From positions 34,314 through 98,313 of IMG/VR virus record IMGVR_UViG_3300042446_001732: a DNA stretch of 64,000 nucleotides; one strand, given 5' to 3'. Origin of the DNA: a virus. Shown here one piece after another: positions 1 through 8,247 of this stretch. How positions within the stretch are numbered: the stretch's first letter is position 1; each line of letters starts with the position of its first letter. Under the pieces are notes generated by a model. That model was not told the DNA's origin. It saw nothing but the letters and a program-made list of their open reading frames with translations, and made no database searches. The position numbers and the translations under genes were made by a program.

Positions 1-394
1 TGATACCCAGTTTGTAAGGCACAGGCATCAGCCGTTCAATTGTGAATGCGTTGCCTTGTGTGGTTTCGTAGGTCTCAGTGTCCTGATCGTAGGTGCGTTG
101 ACGAACATTGACCTTGCTCACAAAGTAAGGTTCTTGCATTCTTGGTCGATCATAGTCCAGACTAGACACATAAAATGTCATCAGCGGTGTGCTGGGCATG
201 CTGCTGGCAGAATTTTCCTGAATAATTGTTTGTGCATTACGGCTAGCGTCACCGTAGCGAACAGGCACACGCAAAAGAGCCGCTTGATCAGAATTGGCTT
301 CACGTCCGTATTCAATTTGGAAGTTTGAAACTATCCTGGTAAACTGTAACAGGAAACGACGAATTTGTTCGTCATAAAAGAATTGTTGTGCCAT
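1..394 (-). CDS. Tail sheath stabiliser/completion protein, gp15-like (partial)
   Basis: Reading on the minus strand from the ATG at 394 gives an open frame that runs off the left edge, so only about 131 N-terminal residues are present. They begin MAQQFFYDEQIRRF and continue through LLRVPVRYGDASR and STPLMTFYVSSLDYDRPR. This pattern (an N-terminal helix, an RVPVRYG strand, then a proline-rich LDYDRPR segment) matches the T4 gp15 family, which caps the tail tube and sheath and joins the tail to the head. The gene lies 5 nt after the gp14-like gene and is presumably cotranscribed with it. Family assignment is from motif resemblance; the missing C terminus cannot be checked. Confidence 0.7.
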   Translation of the reverse strand, partial: MAQQFFYDEQIRRFLLQFTRIVSNFQIEYGREANSDQAALLRVPVRYGDASRNAQTIIQENSASSMPSTPLMTFYVSSLDYDRPRMQEPYFVSKVNVRQRTYDQDTETYETTQGNAFTIERLMPVPYKLGI

Positions 395-399
395 AATGA

Positions 400-1722
400 T
401 TAACCGCCGTTGTCGGCTCTGGGTTTGAGCAGTTCACTGAGACTCTGACGACTTGGCATAGGCCCACGATCAGTAGTGTTAACTGTAGCTGTGTTGTTCA
501 CAAAGCTGGAACGCAATGTTTTGTTGTCTGGTCCGTTGTTGAGGTCAGTGCGCACACTGTCATCAATTTTAACCCAGCGGATGCCGTCATATCTAAACAA
601 GCGATTGGGCTTGTAGTCCAATCTCAATACATATGCCCCGGCCACGGGATTGGGAGGGAATGCCACACCTGGAGTAACAGGTAATCCATTGGGTGCAATG
701 TCGTCGCTGCCTGTTAGGTAGCCCAGAGTGTAGCCTTCGGCTCGTGGACTAGTGGCTTGACCGCCTTGTGTGCCGTCCACTGTGGTTGTTTCGTCTGCTG
801 TCAAGCTAGCGCCTTCAGCCAGTGCAGGTTGATCATTCAACAGTGTTGGCACAATGTAGAATTTGGTAGTGTCATAGCCACTCAATGGCACTTCAACGTC
901 AGCTTGAGTAAGAATAGCATCATTGATCTCTTCATCTTTGGTGCGGGTGCCTTGCACATCTGCAATGGTAGGCGGTGTGTACTCTTGCCAGTAAGTGGTA
1001 TTGTTGATGGCTATGTCAGCTGGAGTGTTGATCTTGGCCTGATAATAAGTGTTGCCGTAGTTCACAATACTTCCAGCAGGATAGTAATTGCCATTGTCCC
1101 AGATTTGTTCACTCACAAATGGTTTGTTGGTAATAGAATTGTACTCTTGTGCATCAGTGAGAGGCGTTGCCTTGACTCGCCACAAGTGCGGCAACCAAGT
1201 AACAGAAAAACCTTCACTAGCATATGCAGCATCTTGAATCACATAGTACTTAGGCAATGCAGCAGGCAATGCTGAATTTAATGGATTGTAATCTTTCAAG
1301 TTTGGAACTTCAATTACATCACCACTCATGAGTTTGCGACCAAACGAATCAATCATGTCATTGTAATGAAATGTAATAAACAAGGTATCGTTGTTCAAAA
1401 ACAAACCAAATTGAGTCAGGTCAAAGTCCACATCCTGTGTGTTGTACACACCACGCATGACATAGATGTCTGGATCATACACACGATCTCTGTTTTCCAA
1501 CAGCAACAGATCTTGTATGTTTAGTGGACTTAGAGTTTCGTATACTGGCTGAGTTGCGTCGGCATTGCCGCTCAGAGTAGAGTCTTCGCCACCAGTTTGC
1601 GGACCCATGTACTTGTGGACAAACATGTCCAGTCCGCCCACAGTGTACATTTCACTGATTGTGCGGTCCAAGAATTGGTAATCTCGGGTTCGGTTGGGGC
1701 GGAATAGGCTTAGACGTGGCAT
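400..1722 (-). CDS. Neck protein, gp14-like, with a carbohydrate-binding-like insert
   Basis: A 440-residue protein. The segments GRKLMSGDVIEVPNLKDY, YYVIQDAAYASEGFS and WLPHLWRVKATPLTDAQEY are typical of T4-type neck protein gp14, which forms the head-tail connector collar with gp13. After residue about 200 there is an insert with W..G.YYPAGSIVNYGNTYYQA and a later YWQEY, which resembles a CBM5/12-type carbohydrate-binding module. The C-terminal region (YVLRLDYKPNRLFRYDGIRW) is also seen in large-phage gp14 homologues. It is transcribed leftward from a late-type box at 1730-1737 that sits 8 nt before the ATG, so the mRNA is probably almost leaderless. The gp15-like gene follows directly. Confidence 0.75.
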   Translation of the reverse strand: MPRLSLFRPNRTRDYQFLDRTISEMYTVGGLDMFVHKYMGPQTGGEDSTLSGNADATQPVYETLSPLNIQDLLLLENRDRVYDPDIYVMRGVYNTQDVDFDLTQFGLFLNNDTLFITFHYNDMIDSFGRKLMSGDVIEVPNLKDYNPLNSALPAALPKYYVIQDAAYASEGFSVTWLPHLWRVKATPLTDAQEYNSITNKPFVSEQIWDNGNYYPAGSIVNYGNTYYQAKINTPADIAINNTTYWQEYTPPTIADVQGTRTKDEEINDAILTQADVEVPLSGYDTTKFYIVPTLLNDQPALAEGASLTADETTTVDGTQGGQATSPRAEGYTLGYLTGSDDIAPNGLPVTPGVAFPPNPVAGAYVLRLDYKPNRLFRYDGIRWVKIDDSVRTDLNNGPDNKTLRSSFVNNTATVNTTDRGPMPSRQSLSELLKPRADNGG

Positions 1723-1729
1723 AGTGTTG

Positions 1730-1737
1730 TATTTATG
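1730..1737 (-). promoter_or_regulatory. T4-type late promoter box CATAAATA
   Basis: The minus strand reads CATAAATA; the box ends 8 nt before the ATG of the gp14-like gene at 1722. It matches the TATAAATA late-promoter element used by T4 gp55, and leaves almost no 5' leader. Confidence 0.6.
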
Positions 1738-1743
1738 GGCAGG

Positions 1744-1772
1744 TTGACCAATAATTGAACAAGTGCTACAAT
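1744..1772 (+). promoter_or_regulatory. Sigma70-type promoter with extended -10
   Basis: -35 TTGACC (1744-1749), 17-bp spacer, extended TGC and -10 TACAAT (1767-1772). The predicted transcription start coincides with the ATG at 1779, so the transcript should be leaderless. Confidence 0.75.
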
Positions 1773-1778
1773 AGCTGT

Positions 1779-2051
1779 ATGAAAGTAGTTAAACTGAATC
1801 GCAGATTTCGCCAGTTCCGAGAACACGGACACACTGTGGGCTTGAGATTTCCTAGCTACACTGAATCTACACCATACGAAGCAGCAACCAGGAAGAAATT
1901 GGGCGATGGCGGCTGGCAGCGGCATGATCTATGGTACAGTTACTTCGGGCATGGCCGGGTAGATGGGTACCGTCCGTACTGGATCACATTCCGCAATGAG
2001 TCAGATGCCACTTTGGTAGTACTTTCTACTGACTTGACCAAATTTTGGTAA
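1779..2051 (+). CDS. Small conserved-type phage protein of unknown function
   Basis: A 90-residue basic, aromatic-rich protein starting MKVVKLNRRFRQFREHG and ending with a WITFRNESDATLVVL segment. The start was placed at 1779 because the upstream sequence is a full sigma70 promoter whose -10 ends at 1772; an in-frame upstream ATG at 1755 lies inside that promoter. No Shine-Dalgarno sequence is present, in keeping with leaderless translation. No signal peptide or membrane segment is seen. The 3' end of the gene contains the -35 element of the next promoter. I do not recognise the family. Confidence 0.65.
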   Translation: MKVVKLNRRFRQFREHGHTVGLRFPSYTESTPYEAATRKKLGDGGWQRHDLWYSYFGHGRVDGYRPYWITFRNESDATLVVLSTDLTKFW

Positions 2052-2062
2052 TCTGCTATAAT
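2034..2062 (+). promoter_or_regulatory. Sigma70-type promoter with extended -10
   Basis: -35 TTGACC (2034-2039), 17-bp spacer, TGC extension, -10 TATAAT (2057-2062). It overlaps the last codons of the preceding gene and drives the 2088 gene and probably the radical SAM gene behind it. Confidence 0.8.
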
Positions 2063-2087
2063 TACTGATATGATTAAAGGAGCCACC

Positions 2088-3230
2088 GTGAAATCTGCTG
2101 TAGCAAATAAACCCGTAAAATCTCTGAATCCACGCAGTGCAGACACCAATGTCATGGGACCAGAACCCACCTGGCGCGAACAGCCCATCAGCAACAGGAC
2201 CAGTCAAATGACTGCTGCCTTTTCCTGGTACAATTACTTTTACGGCAAAAAAGATGCTCGTGACATGATTGTGAACTATCTGGAACTGCATGGCCGTAAA
2301 GCAGATGTTCGTGCTCTCAAAGGTGTGTCCGATTCAGACATTCGACTAACTGCTGGGTGGTTGTGCAGAATGAGCATGGTGGGCCTTGACCTGTCTGAAC
2401 ACGAACAAATCAAACTAGACAACATGCTGAAAGAACTGGTCGCAGTCAAACAACAAGAAGGTTCAACAGAGTCCGCAGAACCTGTGATAGCACGACTGAC
2501 CATTCAGGATCGCCTGCGTGAAAAAGTAAGCGAGTGTGCCGGTGAACTGGACGGCATGTTTGATGAGTTTATTTTGGCCGGCGCCAAAATGAGTGCAGAC
2601 TACAAGCCAATTATGTTGATCCGTGGCATGAACGTGGCACCACAAATGGTAAGTTCTTTGTCTGATATTTGGAAACGCAAGCAGGCTGAATTTGAAGAAG
2701 TTGCCAAAGGCAAAGACGCACAACTGGCAGAAGGCTACGGATATCTCAGCAAGATTCAGCTACGAAATGTGTTGAAGTTTTGCGAAACTGTGATCAACGA
2801 CTGCGGCGCATATGTGCAGATTAAAAAGGTTGAGCGCAAGCCACGTGCAGTCAAAGCAGTGTCGCCAGAAAAACGTGCAGCCAAGTTCAAGGTTGCAATG
2901 GAATTTGCTGATCTCAAACTCAAGGGATTGCCTGCCGCAAGCCTGGTGGAAAAAACAGAAGCCTGGCTGTATGATACCAAAAAGCGCAAGCTGATACACG
3001 TTGTGGCAGACTCACATGCAGGATCGTTCACTGTAAAAAGCAATTCCATCATTGGATTCAGTGTGTCGGAGAGCATGCAAAAGACTGTGCGCAAACCCGC
3101 AGAAGTTGTCAAAGCCATGCAGGCCGCAGGCAAGCCGGCTGCTAGAAAGATCTACAAAGATCTAACCACCACTGAAACAGGGTTCAACGGACGTGGAACT
3201 GAAAACTTGATGGTGCTAAAGACCTGGTAA
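2088..3230 (+). CDS. Conserved-type phage protein of unknown function
   Basis: A 380-residue soluble, basic protein from a GTG at 2088 (MKSAVANKPVKSLNPR). The GTG is preceded by a near-ideal Shine-Dalgarno AAAGGAG at 2076-2082. An in-frame ATG at 2070 lies exactly where transcription should begin, so a leaderless form six residues longer is also possible. The N-terminal part contains a motif around FSWYNYFYGKKDARD; the C-terminal half is lysine-rich (KVERKPRAVK, KPAARKIYKDL), suggesting nucleic-acid contact. It resembles hypothetical proteins of T4-like marine phages, but I cannot give a function. Confidence 0.7.
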   Translation: MKSAVANKPVKSLNPRSADTNVMGPEPTWREQPISNRTSQMTAAFSWYNYFYGKKDARDMIVNYLELHGRKADVRALKGVSDSDIRLTAGWLCRMSMVGLDLSEHEQIKLDNMLKELVAVKQQEGSTESAEPVIARLTIQDRLREKVSECAGELDGMFDEFILAGAKMSADYKPIMLIRGMNVAPQMVSSLSDIWKRKQAEFEEVAKGKDAQLAEGYGYLSKIQLRNVLKFCETVINDCGAYVQIKKVERKPRAVKAVSPEKRAAKFKVAMEFADLKLKGLPAASLVEKTEAWLYDTKKRKLIHVVADSHAGSFTVKSNSIIGFSVSESMQKTVRKPAEVVKAMQAAGKPAARKIYKDLTTTETGFNGRGTENLMVLKTW

Positions 3231-3237
3231 GTAGTCC

Positions 3238-4116
3238 ATGCACAATATTACAAACAAAGTTGATTTTTACATTACCAATGTTTGTAATCTAACTTGTGAT
3301 CGTTGCAATAGATTTAACAATCACGACTTCCGCGGCTGGCAACGATGGAGTGATTACCAGGCTCAATACGAACAGTGGGGCAAGTTGGTGCAACTAAACG
3401 CTGCCACTATCATGGGCGGTGAACCTTTTTTAAATCCTACCTTGGGTGACTGGATAACAGGCATCAACAGAATATTTGATATTGATGTGCAAGTGTTGAC
3501 CAATGGCACTCGATTCAATCAATCCAAGTCACTGTACGAAAAATTACTGTATAGATCTCCTCGCACAGGAGCAATGAACCATATTGGTGTGAGTTTGCAT
3601 AATATTGCTGACCAAGAGCAATTGCTGGCTGACGTTCGTGCATTTTTCCCTGTGCCTTTTGAAGAATTTCCCAAAGGATCTTCCAGGAACTACTGGAACT
3701 CAGATTGGTTTTTCATTGACAACAATGGAGTAATGATCAACGTATACACAGTTAACGAATTTGGTGCTGCTGCTATCAGGCCAGCACAGCAGCAATTTCA
3801 TTTGCACAACAGTGACCCTGTGCAAGCACACAATACCTGTGCGTTTGCTCGCTTCAAGTCGTATCACTACATTCGTGGCCGACTGTACAAGTGTGGACCA
3901 GTGGCCTTGATGTCAGAATTTGATCAACAGCATAGTTTACAAATCTCTGATTCAGATCGTGAGCTGCTGAATTCATACAAGTCATTGGGGGTTGATAATT
4001 TTGATCAGTATTATCAAGAATTTTTTAACAAGTTGGATCAGCCTATTGCACAGTGCAAATTTTGTCCGGAACAGTCTGAAATGCAGACAATTTTTCCTAT
4101 ACGCAAGGGTCTGTAA
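3238..4116 (+). CDS. Radical SAM enzyme
   Basis: A 292-residue protein with the radical SAM [4Fe-4S] motif CNLTCDRC (CxxxCxxC, Cys16, Cys20, Cys23), followed by IMGGEPFLNP (GGEP motif) and QVLTNGTRF. The C-terminal part holds further cysteines (NTCAFARF, LYKCGP and CKFCPEQ), which look like an auxiliary-cluster SPASM/twitch region. Such enzymes use S-adenosylmethionine to make a 5'-deoxyadenosyl radical; the substrate here is unknown, though the SPASM-like tail favours peptide modification. It starts 8 nt after the preceding gene with no clear Shine-Dalgarno. A second radical SAM gene lies at 21507. Confidence 0.85.
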   Translation: MHNITNKVDFYITNVCNLTCDRCNRFNNHDFRGWQRWSDYQAQYEQWGKLVQLNAATIMGGEPFLNPTLGDWITGINRIFDIDVQVLTNGTRFNQSKSLYEKLLYRSPRTGAMNHIGVSLHNIADQEQLLADVRAFFPVPFEEFPKGSSRNYWNSDWFFIDNNGVMINVYTVNEFGAAAIRPAQQQFHLHNSDPVQAHNTCAFARFKSYHYIRGRLYKCGPVALMSEFDQQHSLQISDSDRELLNSYKSLGVDNFDQYYQEFFNKLDQPIAQCKFCPEQSEMQTIFPIRKGL

Positions 4117-4118
4117 CA

Positions 4119-5189
4119 GTGTTCCAGGATAGATTCTATCAAACACAACAAGGCGAAGTATTTGAACAAAGCCAGTGCATGCAGCATGAGCATGTGTTGG
4201 CCAATTTCTTTTCTAGTATTCTAGTTAATCTTGAGTACTCAACAGTAGACCCAGGTCGCAGGATCTGGACCAGAAACAACAAAACAGTAATAGTGTGCTT
4301 GGCAGACGATTTTAACATCTGCGGCGCAAATTTATCAACGTCTCCTGGCAAATGGTTTGACGCTGACACAGTTGTGATAACAGATAACTTGATCACTTGT
4401 GATACACAATACACTGTGCTTCGGGTGCCTGTTAGTTATTTTGGAGTGTTTGGATACACACCAGCACTACAAAATTTTACACCATCCCACAGGTTTCATT
4501 TGTCAGTGAATCGCCTTGACTCACAAAGACAATTGATACTGTTTGAACTGATTGCACAAAGCGGTGACCTTGATGCGGTACAGCAGCAGGATCTTGTCAA
4601 TTTCAACGCTAGAGATGCCTATGAACCCAACAACAATGTGCAGGATCTACAACAAAATTTTGTAAAACATTGGCAGCCATTGGCTGAGTATTATACAGGA
4701 GTGTACGATCAACACTGGGACGCTGTATTAAATTCTTTGCCCTTGCTTACTCACAATTTTAGTATTGAACAAGCTGGGGTTGATGCATACTTGAACCTGG
4801 TGGTTGAGACCTATGCAGGCAACACCACTATAACATTCAGTGAAAAGATATTCCGCGCTCTGGTAACGCCGGCACCCTGGGCAGTGTTTGCAGCACAAGG
4901 AGCAGTGCAGCATGTTGTGGATCTGGGATTTGATGTCATGTCAGATATTGTGGACCATTCATACGATCAATATGTACAAGATAACTGGCCGGGCCGTAAC
5001 AAAATAGCAAATTATATCTCAGCCAATCTGTCTAATTATCACAGAATCCAGCAGATTGATGCTGCTGTGCTGGCAGCAAGATGCAAACAAGCAGCAGAAC
5101 ACAATCAGCAGCGCCTGGCTGCATTGCGGGCACAATGGCCCGGCGATTTTGCACGGTGGCTTCCTGGAGTGATAGCGCAGCTTGAATAA
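4119..5189 (+). CDS. Unknown protein, paralogue of the gene at 55588
   Basis: A 356-residue protein with a GTG start, two bases after the radical SAM gene, so the two are probably coexpressed. The C-terminal third has TFSEKIFRAL, PWAVFAAQGAVQHV, LGFDVMSDIVDHSYD. The same order (EK..YAL, PIWVGGKYQAEQ, LGYDTFDDVIDHSYQ) occurs in the equally long protein at 55588-56658. This 'EK...P...LGF.T...DHSYD' signature occurs in phage and bacterial proteins sometimes linked to glycosyltransferases, but no DxD or Rossmann glycine motif is visible, so I leave the function open. The stop codon lies inside the late box of the next gene. Confidence 0.7.
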   Translation: MFQDRFYQTQQGEVFEQSQCMQHEHVLANFFSSILVNLEYSTVDPGRRIWTRNNKTVIVCLADDFNICGANLSTSPGKWFDADTVVITDNLITCDTQYTVLRVPVSYFGVFGYTPALQNFTPSHRFHLSVNRLDSQRQLILFELIAQSGDLDAVQQQDLVNFNARDAYEPNNNVQDLQQNFVKHWQPLAEYYTGVYDQHWDAVLNSLPLLTHNFSIEQAGVDAYLNLVVETYAGNTTITFSEKIFRALVTPAPWAVFAAQGAVQHVVDLGFDVMSDIVDHSYDQYVQDNWPGRNKIANYISANLSNYHRIQQIDAAVLAARCKQAAEHNQQRLAALRAQWPGDFARWLPGVIAQLE

Positions 5190-5192
5190 ATA
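5185..5192 (+). promoter_or_regulatory. Late promoter box AATAAATA
   Basis: AATAAATA overlaps the TAA stop (5187-5189) of the preceding gene and lies 21 nt before the gp13-like start, with a purine-rich AGGAACCGGAG between. Confidence 0.6.
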
Positions 5193-5212
5193 TAGGAACC
5201 GGAGTTTCCTTT

Positions 5213-5974
5213 ATGGCCGACAATACATTACCCCAGCTCAAGCAAGATCTTATTGATTATGTGGGGCTGCTGCTGGGCAATCAGATCATTGATCTCGAAC
5301 TAGATCCTGCACACTTTGAGGCTGCATATCAAAAGACCATTGGCACTTTTCGCCAACGAAGCAATGCAGCATATGAAGAAGCTTACATTTTCATGGAGCT
5401 GATTCGTGACGTAAACATTTACACATTGCCGCAAGAAGTCACAAGTGTGCGTCAGATTTTTCGCAGAACATTTGGTGATGCCACAGGACCGTTTGCTTCA
5501 AACTTTGATCCATTTGCACAGGCCAGCATCAACGTGTATCTCATGAACTTCAACGTGGCTGGTGGACTTGCTACCTATGACTTCTACTCACAGTATGTGG
5601 AACTAGCTGCCAAGATGTTTGGCGGATTCATGAACTATACCTGGAATCCTGTGACCAAGAAATTACAGCTCATACGAGATCCAAAAGGCACCGGGGAAAA
5701 TGTGCTGCTTTGGGCTTACCAGCTCAAGCCCGAGATTCAGTTGTTGACTGATCATCAAACTGGACAATGGATCCGTGACTACATGGTTGCTGTTTCCAAA
5801 ATGATCATTGGTGAGGCTCGCGAAAAGTTCTCAACCATTGCTGGCCCGCAGGGCGGAGGTAGTTTGAACGGTGCTGCAATGAAGTCAGAAGCACAGGCTC
5901 AGATGGATGCGCTGTTGGAACAACTCAAATTGTATGTAGATGGTGCGCAGCCATTGACCTTTGTAATTGGCTAA
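5213..5974 (+). CDS. Neck protein, gp13-like
   Basis: A 253-residue protein. The C-terminal block WIRDYMVAVSKMIIGEAREK, then FSTIAGPQGGGSLNGAAMKS and a closing amphipathic helix (AQMDALLEQLKLYVD), is the hallmark of T4-superfamily gp13, which with gp14 closes the packaged head and makes the tail docking site. The N terminus (LPQLKQDLIDYVGLLLGN) is a helix, as in homologues. The gene is preceded by a late box and a GGAG Shine-Dalgarno-like sequence. It lies 3.5 kb from gp14 and on the opposite strand, so the neck genes are split between strands. Confidence 0.8.
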   Translation: MADNTLPQLKQDLIDYVGLLLGNQIIDLELDPAHFEAAYQKTIGTFRQRSNAAYEEAYIFMELIRDVNIYTLPQEVTSVRQIFRRTFGDATGPFASNFDPFAQASINVYLMNFNVAGGLATYDFYSQYVELAAKMFGGFMNYTWNPVTKKLQLIRDPKGTGENVLLWAYQLKPEIQLLTDHQTGQWIRDYMVAVSKMIIGEAREKFSTIAGPQGGGSLNGAAMKSEAQAQMDALLEQLKLYVDGAQPLTFVIG

Positions 5975-6695
5975 CAAGCAAACCCTGATGATTGGTTGCA
6001 GCTTTATGTCAAGGCTGCAGGCCCGTCATGCTGGAGACATGGGCATAAACGCCGCAAAATACCATGTGTTAGCCAGCCCGGGCACAGGCAATCAGGCCAT
6101 TGCTGCCAGAGCCATGTATCAGTTGGCTCAGGAAGATTATGATCGTGTGGTAGTGTTGTGGTCTGGCATCAACAGAATAGACTTTCCAGTCAGCGAAGAA
6201 CTGCAACGCACACAACACAACAACCCTGACGGTGATTGGGTGGCCAGCTGCAACATTGGCAGCATGGCCTGGTATCATTCAGGCGGTTTTTTGGGAACAG
6301 GCGTTTTTGGTGCAGTGCCAGAACCTGTGCAGATCTTCATGCGGGCACAGTATCTGGGATCAGAACCCAACAGCAAATACCTAAGCGAACTTACCTTGAT
6401 CAGCATTGTAGCACTGCAAAGTTTGCTGAAGGCTCGTGGCATTGATCATCAAATGGCATTCATACACAATACCACTCACGGTGATGTTGGCCGACAACAA
6501 GAACATGCACACGGAATTTTGGATCACAGTTCACCCTTGGACAAACTGGTAGATTGGAGCAAGTTCAACATGAACAGCAATCCTTATGAATGGGCCATGC
6601 GCCGCGAACAACTGGAAGGTGATCAATATCATCCTACCAGAAACGCCATGATTGACTGGTTTCGAGAACAAATGGGCATTGACATGACCCAGTGA
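5967..6695 (+). CDS. SGNH/GDSL-type hydrolase-like protein (copy 1)
   Basis: A 242-residue protein with block I MIGCSF (candidate nucleophile Ser12), a central RVVVLWSGINRIDF strand-loop, and a terminal GDQYHPT (Asp219 and His222 as the rest of the triad). This order is typical of SGNH hydrolases, which cleave acyl or acetyl esters, often on glycans. The start is a TTG at 5967 overlapping the gp13 gene by 8 nt; an ATG at 5988 would leave only MIGCSF and is an alternative. No Shine-Dalgarno is visible at either. Its 3' end contains the promoter of the next operon. Two relatives lie at 22640 and 49400. Confidence 0.7.
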   Translation: MANKQTLMIGCSFMSRLQARHAGDMGINAAKYHVLASPGTGNQAIAARAMYQLAQEDYDRVVVLWSGINRIDFPVSEELQRTQHNNPDGDWVASCNIGSMAWYHSGGFLGTGVFGAVPEPVQIFMRAQYLGSEPNSKYLSELTLISIVALQSLLKARGIDHQMAFIHNTTHGDVGRQQEHAHGILDHSSPLDKLVDWSKFNMNSNPYEWAMRREQLEGDQYHPTRNAMIDWFREQMGIDMTQ

Positions 6696-6707
6696 TTGTG
6701 CTATACT
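6679..6707 (+). promoter_or_regulatory. Sigma70-type promoter of the nucleotide cassette
   Basis: Perfect -35 TTGACA (6679-6684), 17-bp spacer, TGC extension, -10 TATACT (6702-6707), all inside the end of the SGNH gene. The predicted start falls on the ATG at 6714, giving a leaderless transcript. Confidence 0.8.
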
Positions 6708-6713
6708 TGCAGT

Positions 6714-7235
6714 ATGCACCTAATGATTGACCTAGAAGGGCTGAGCACTGGCCCAGACACTACTATCCTTACTATTGCCGCACAAGCGTTTGATCCGTTT
6801 GGCAAAGGCTTCTATGAGCAATCTTACTATGCTAGAGTTACCTTGGAAAGTCAGGAAAATCGTGTAATTGATGATAACACTATTGCATGGTGGGCAACGC
6901 AACCTGAACACGCTAGAGAAGAAGCATTTGGAGAACAAGATCGAATTCCACTAGATGAAGCACTAGACGGATTAGGCCGACTAATTTGGAACAGCAAGAT
7001 GATTTGGGCACAAGGTCCAACTTATGACATGAATATTCTTGAGCATGCTTACAAGAGCTACAACAAGCCCCTGCCGTGGAAATACTACATGGTGCGAGAC
7101 AGTCGCACAGTGTTCAGCTTGTGGCCTGATCAGCCAATACCTCCAACTAGTCACCATGCTCTTGAAGACTGTCGCAGACAAATTGGTATGTTGCAAAACA
7201 CATTAACACATCTAAACGTAAAGGCATTGAAATGA
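6714..7235 (+). CDS. 3'-5' exonuclease, DexA/RNase T-like (DEDDh)
   Basis: A 173-residue protein, MHLMIDLEGLSTGPDTTIL. The DxE of exonuclease motif I (IDLEGL), the mid-protein GPTYDMNIL (motif II Asp) and HHALEDCRRQ (H-x4-D of motif III) identify a DEDDh 3'-5' exonuclease. The overall plan, including IAWWATQPEHAR, is like T4 DexA, which degrades DNA from 3' ends; a role in host DNA breakdown or end trimming is inferred. The start is placed at 6714 because the promoter's predicted initiation point is that A; an in-frame TTG at 6696 lies upstream of the -10. It overlaps the next gene by ATGA. Confidence 0.85.
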   Translation: MHLMIDLEGLSTGPDTTILTIAAQAFDPFGKGFYEQSYYARVTLESQENRVIDDNTIAWWATQPEHAREEAFGEQDRIPLDEALDGLGRLIWNSKMIWAQGPTYDMNILEHAYKSYNKPLPWKYYMVRDSRTVFSLWPDQPIPPTSHHALEDCRRQIGMLQNTLTHLNVKALK

Positions 7236-7726
7236 ACATTTATCTTGACATGGATGATGTGGTAGCAGACTGGATGGCTCATGCACAGGACTTTTTAAAA
7301 ATGCGATGGAATCATGAAACAAGTGAGCGTGTTCCGCAGTCAGACTGGGACAAACTCAAATCTGACACACATTTTTATCGCTCTTTGCCCTTGAAAGCTG
7401 GCGCACATGAACTGGTTGATTACTGCCGTGAATTGACACAGCACACCAATGGACACTTGCGGTTCTTGACTGCATTGCCACACGACTACTCCATGCCATT
7501 TGCTGTGAGCGACAAAGTGTTTTGGGCACAGGAACATTTTGCGGATGTTCCGGTTACAATTGGTCCTTTTTCTTTTGACAAATGGCGTCATTGCAAAAAT
7601 CCCACTGATATTTTGATCGATGATCGCACCAGCAACTGTGAAGAATGGATCAAGGCTGGGGGCCTGGCACACATTTATCGAGACTGGCCTGCTTGCAAAG
7701 CATGGTTTGAGGAAATTATCAAATGA
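7232..7726 (+). CDS. 5'(3')-deoxyribonucleotidase-like HAD phosphatase
   Basis: A 164-residue protein with HAD motif I YLDMDDVVADW near the N terminus (nucleophile Asp6 and acid Asp8), LRFLTALP (motif II region) and DILIDDRTSNCEEW (motif IV). This arrangement is that of the NT5C family, which removes phosphate from deoxynucleoside monophosphates. It is the middle gene of a three-gene cassette with four-base overlaps on both sides, between an exonuclease and a P-loop kinase. Together these could turn host DNA into reusable or exportable nucleotides. The direction of flux cannot be told from sequence. Confidence 0.85.
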   Translation: MNIYLDMDDVVADWMAHAQDFLKMRWNHETSERVPQSDWDKLKSDTHFYRSLPLKAGAHELVDYCRELTQHTNGHLRFLTALPHDYSMPFAVSDKVFWAQEHFADVPVTIGPFSFDKWRHCKNPTDILIDDRTSNCEEWIKAGGLAHIYRDWPACKAWFEEIIK

Positions 7727-8247
7727 AAACATTACCTAAGTTACTAATTATTGGCAATGCTCGTCACGGCAAAGACACAGTGTGTGACATATTACGTGAA
7801 GAATTTGCATACTCTTTTCGTTCCAGTTCAGACTTTTGCGCAGAAAAATTTATCTATGCCGAACTCAAACACAAGTACGGATACACCACCTACGAGCAGT
7901 GTTTTTTGGACCGGCACAATCACAGAGCCGAATGGTATGACATGATACATGCCTACTGCAAAGATGACTATGCTAGATTGGGACGTGAGATTTTTGCTGA
8001 AAATTCAATCTACTGTGGCCTGAGAAACAAAGGTGAATTTCATGCCATGCGCAACACCAAAGTTTTTGACTACGCTATCTGGGTTGATCGCAGCGATCAT
8101 TTGCCTCAAGAAGACAAGAGCAGCATGACTCTGGAACCCTGGATGTCAGACTATGTGATTGACAACAACGGCACACTAGCGGACCTACAAAGAAACACAA
8201 TTGAACTGATCACACGTCTGGTTGCAGATCACCAGGCCGCCATGTAG
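7723..8247 (+). CDS. P-loop nucleotide kinase-like protein
   Basis: A 174-residue protein with an N-terminal Walker A, IIGNARHGKDTV, a helix, then an internal YARLGREIFAEN segment and a C-terminal VIDNNGTLADLQRNT. The NNGTLADL tail is typical of the deoxynucleoside monophosphate kinase/adenylate kinase-like fold, including T4 gene 1 protein, which phosphorylates dNMPs. It is shorter than T4 gp1 (241 residues). It closes the exonuclease-nucleotidase-kinase cassette, and its 3' end overlaps by 38 bp the convergent HNH gene. Confidence 0.7.
   Translation: MKTLPKLLIIGNARHGKDTVCDILREEFAYSFRSSSDFCAEKFIYAELKHKYGYTTYEQCFLDRHNHRAEWYDMIHAYCKDDYARLGREIFAENSIYCGLRNKGEFHAMRNTKVFDYAIWVDRSDHLPQEDKSSMTLEPWMSDYVIDNNGTLADLQRNTIELITRLVADHQAAM

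Noticed and set aside
757-1275. 172-residue plus-strand open frame
   Set aside because: Lies wholly antisense to the gp14-like gene; Cys/Val-rich sequence with no motif, and no promoter or ribosome-binding site. A shadow of the real frame.
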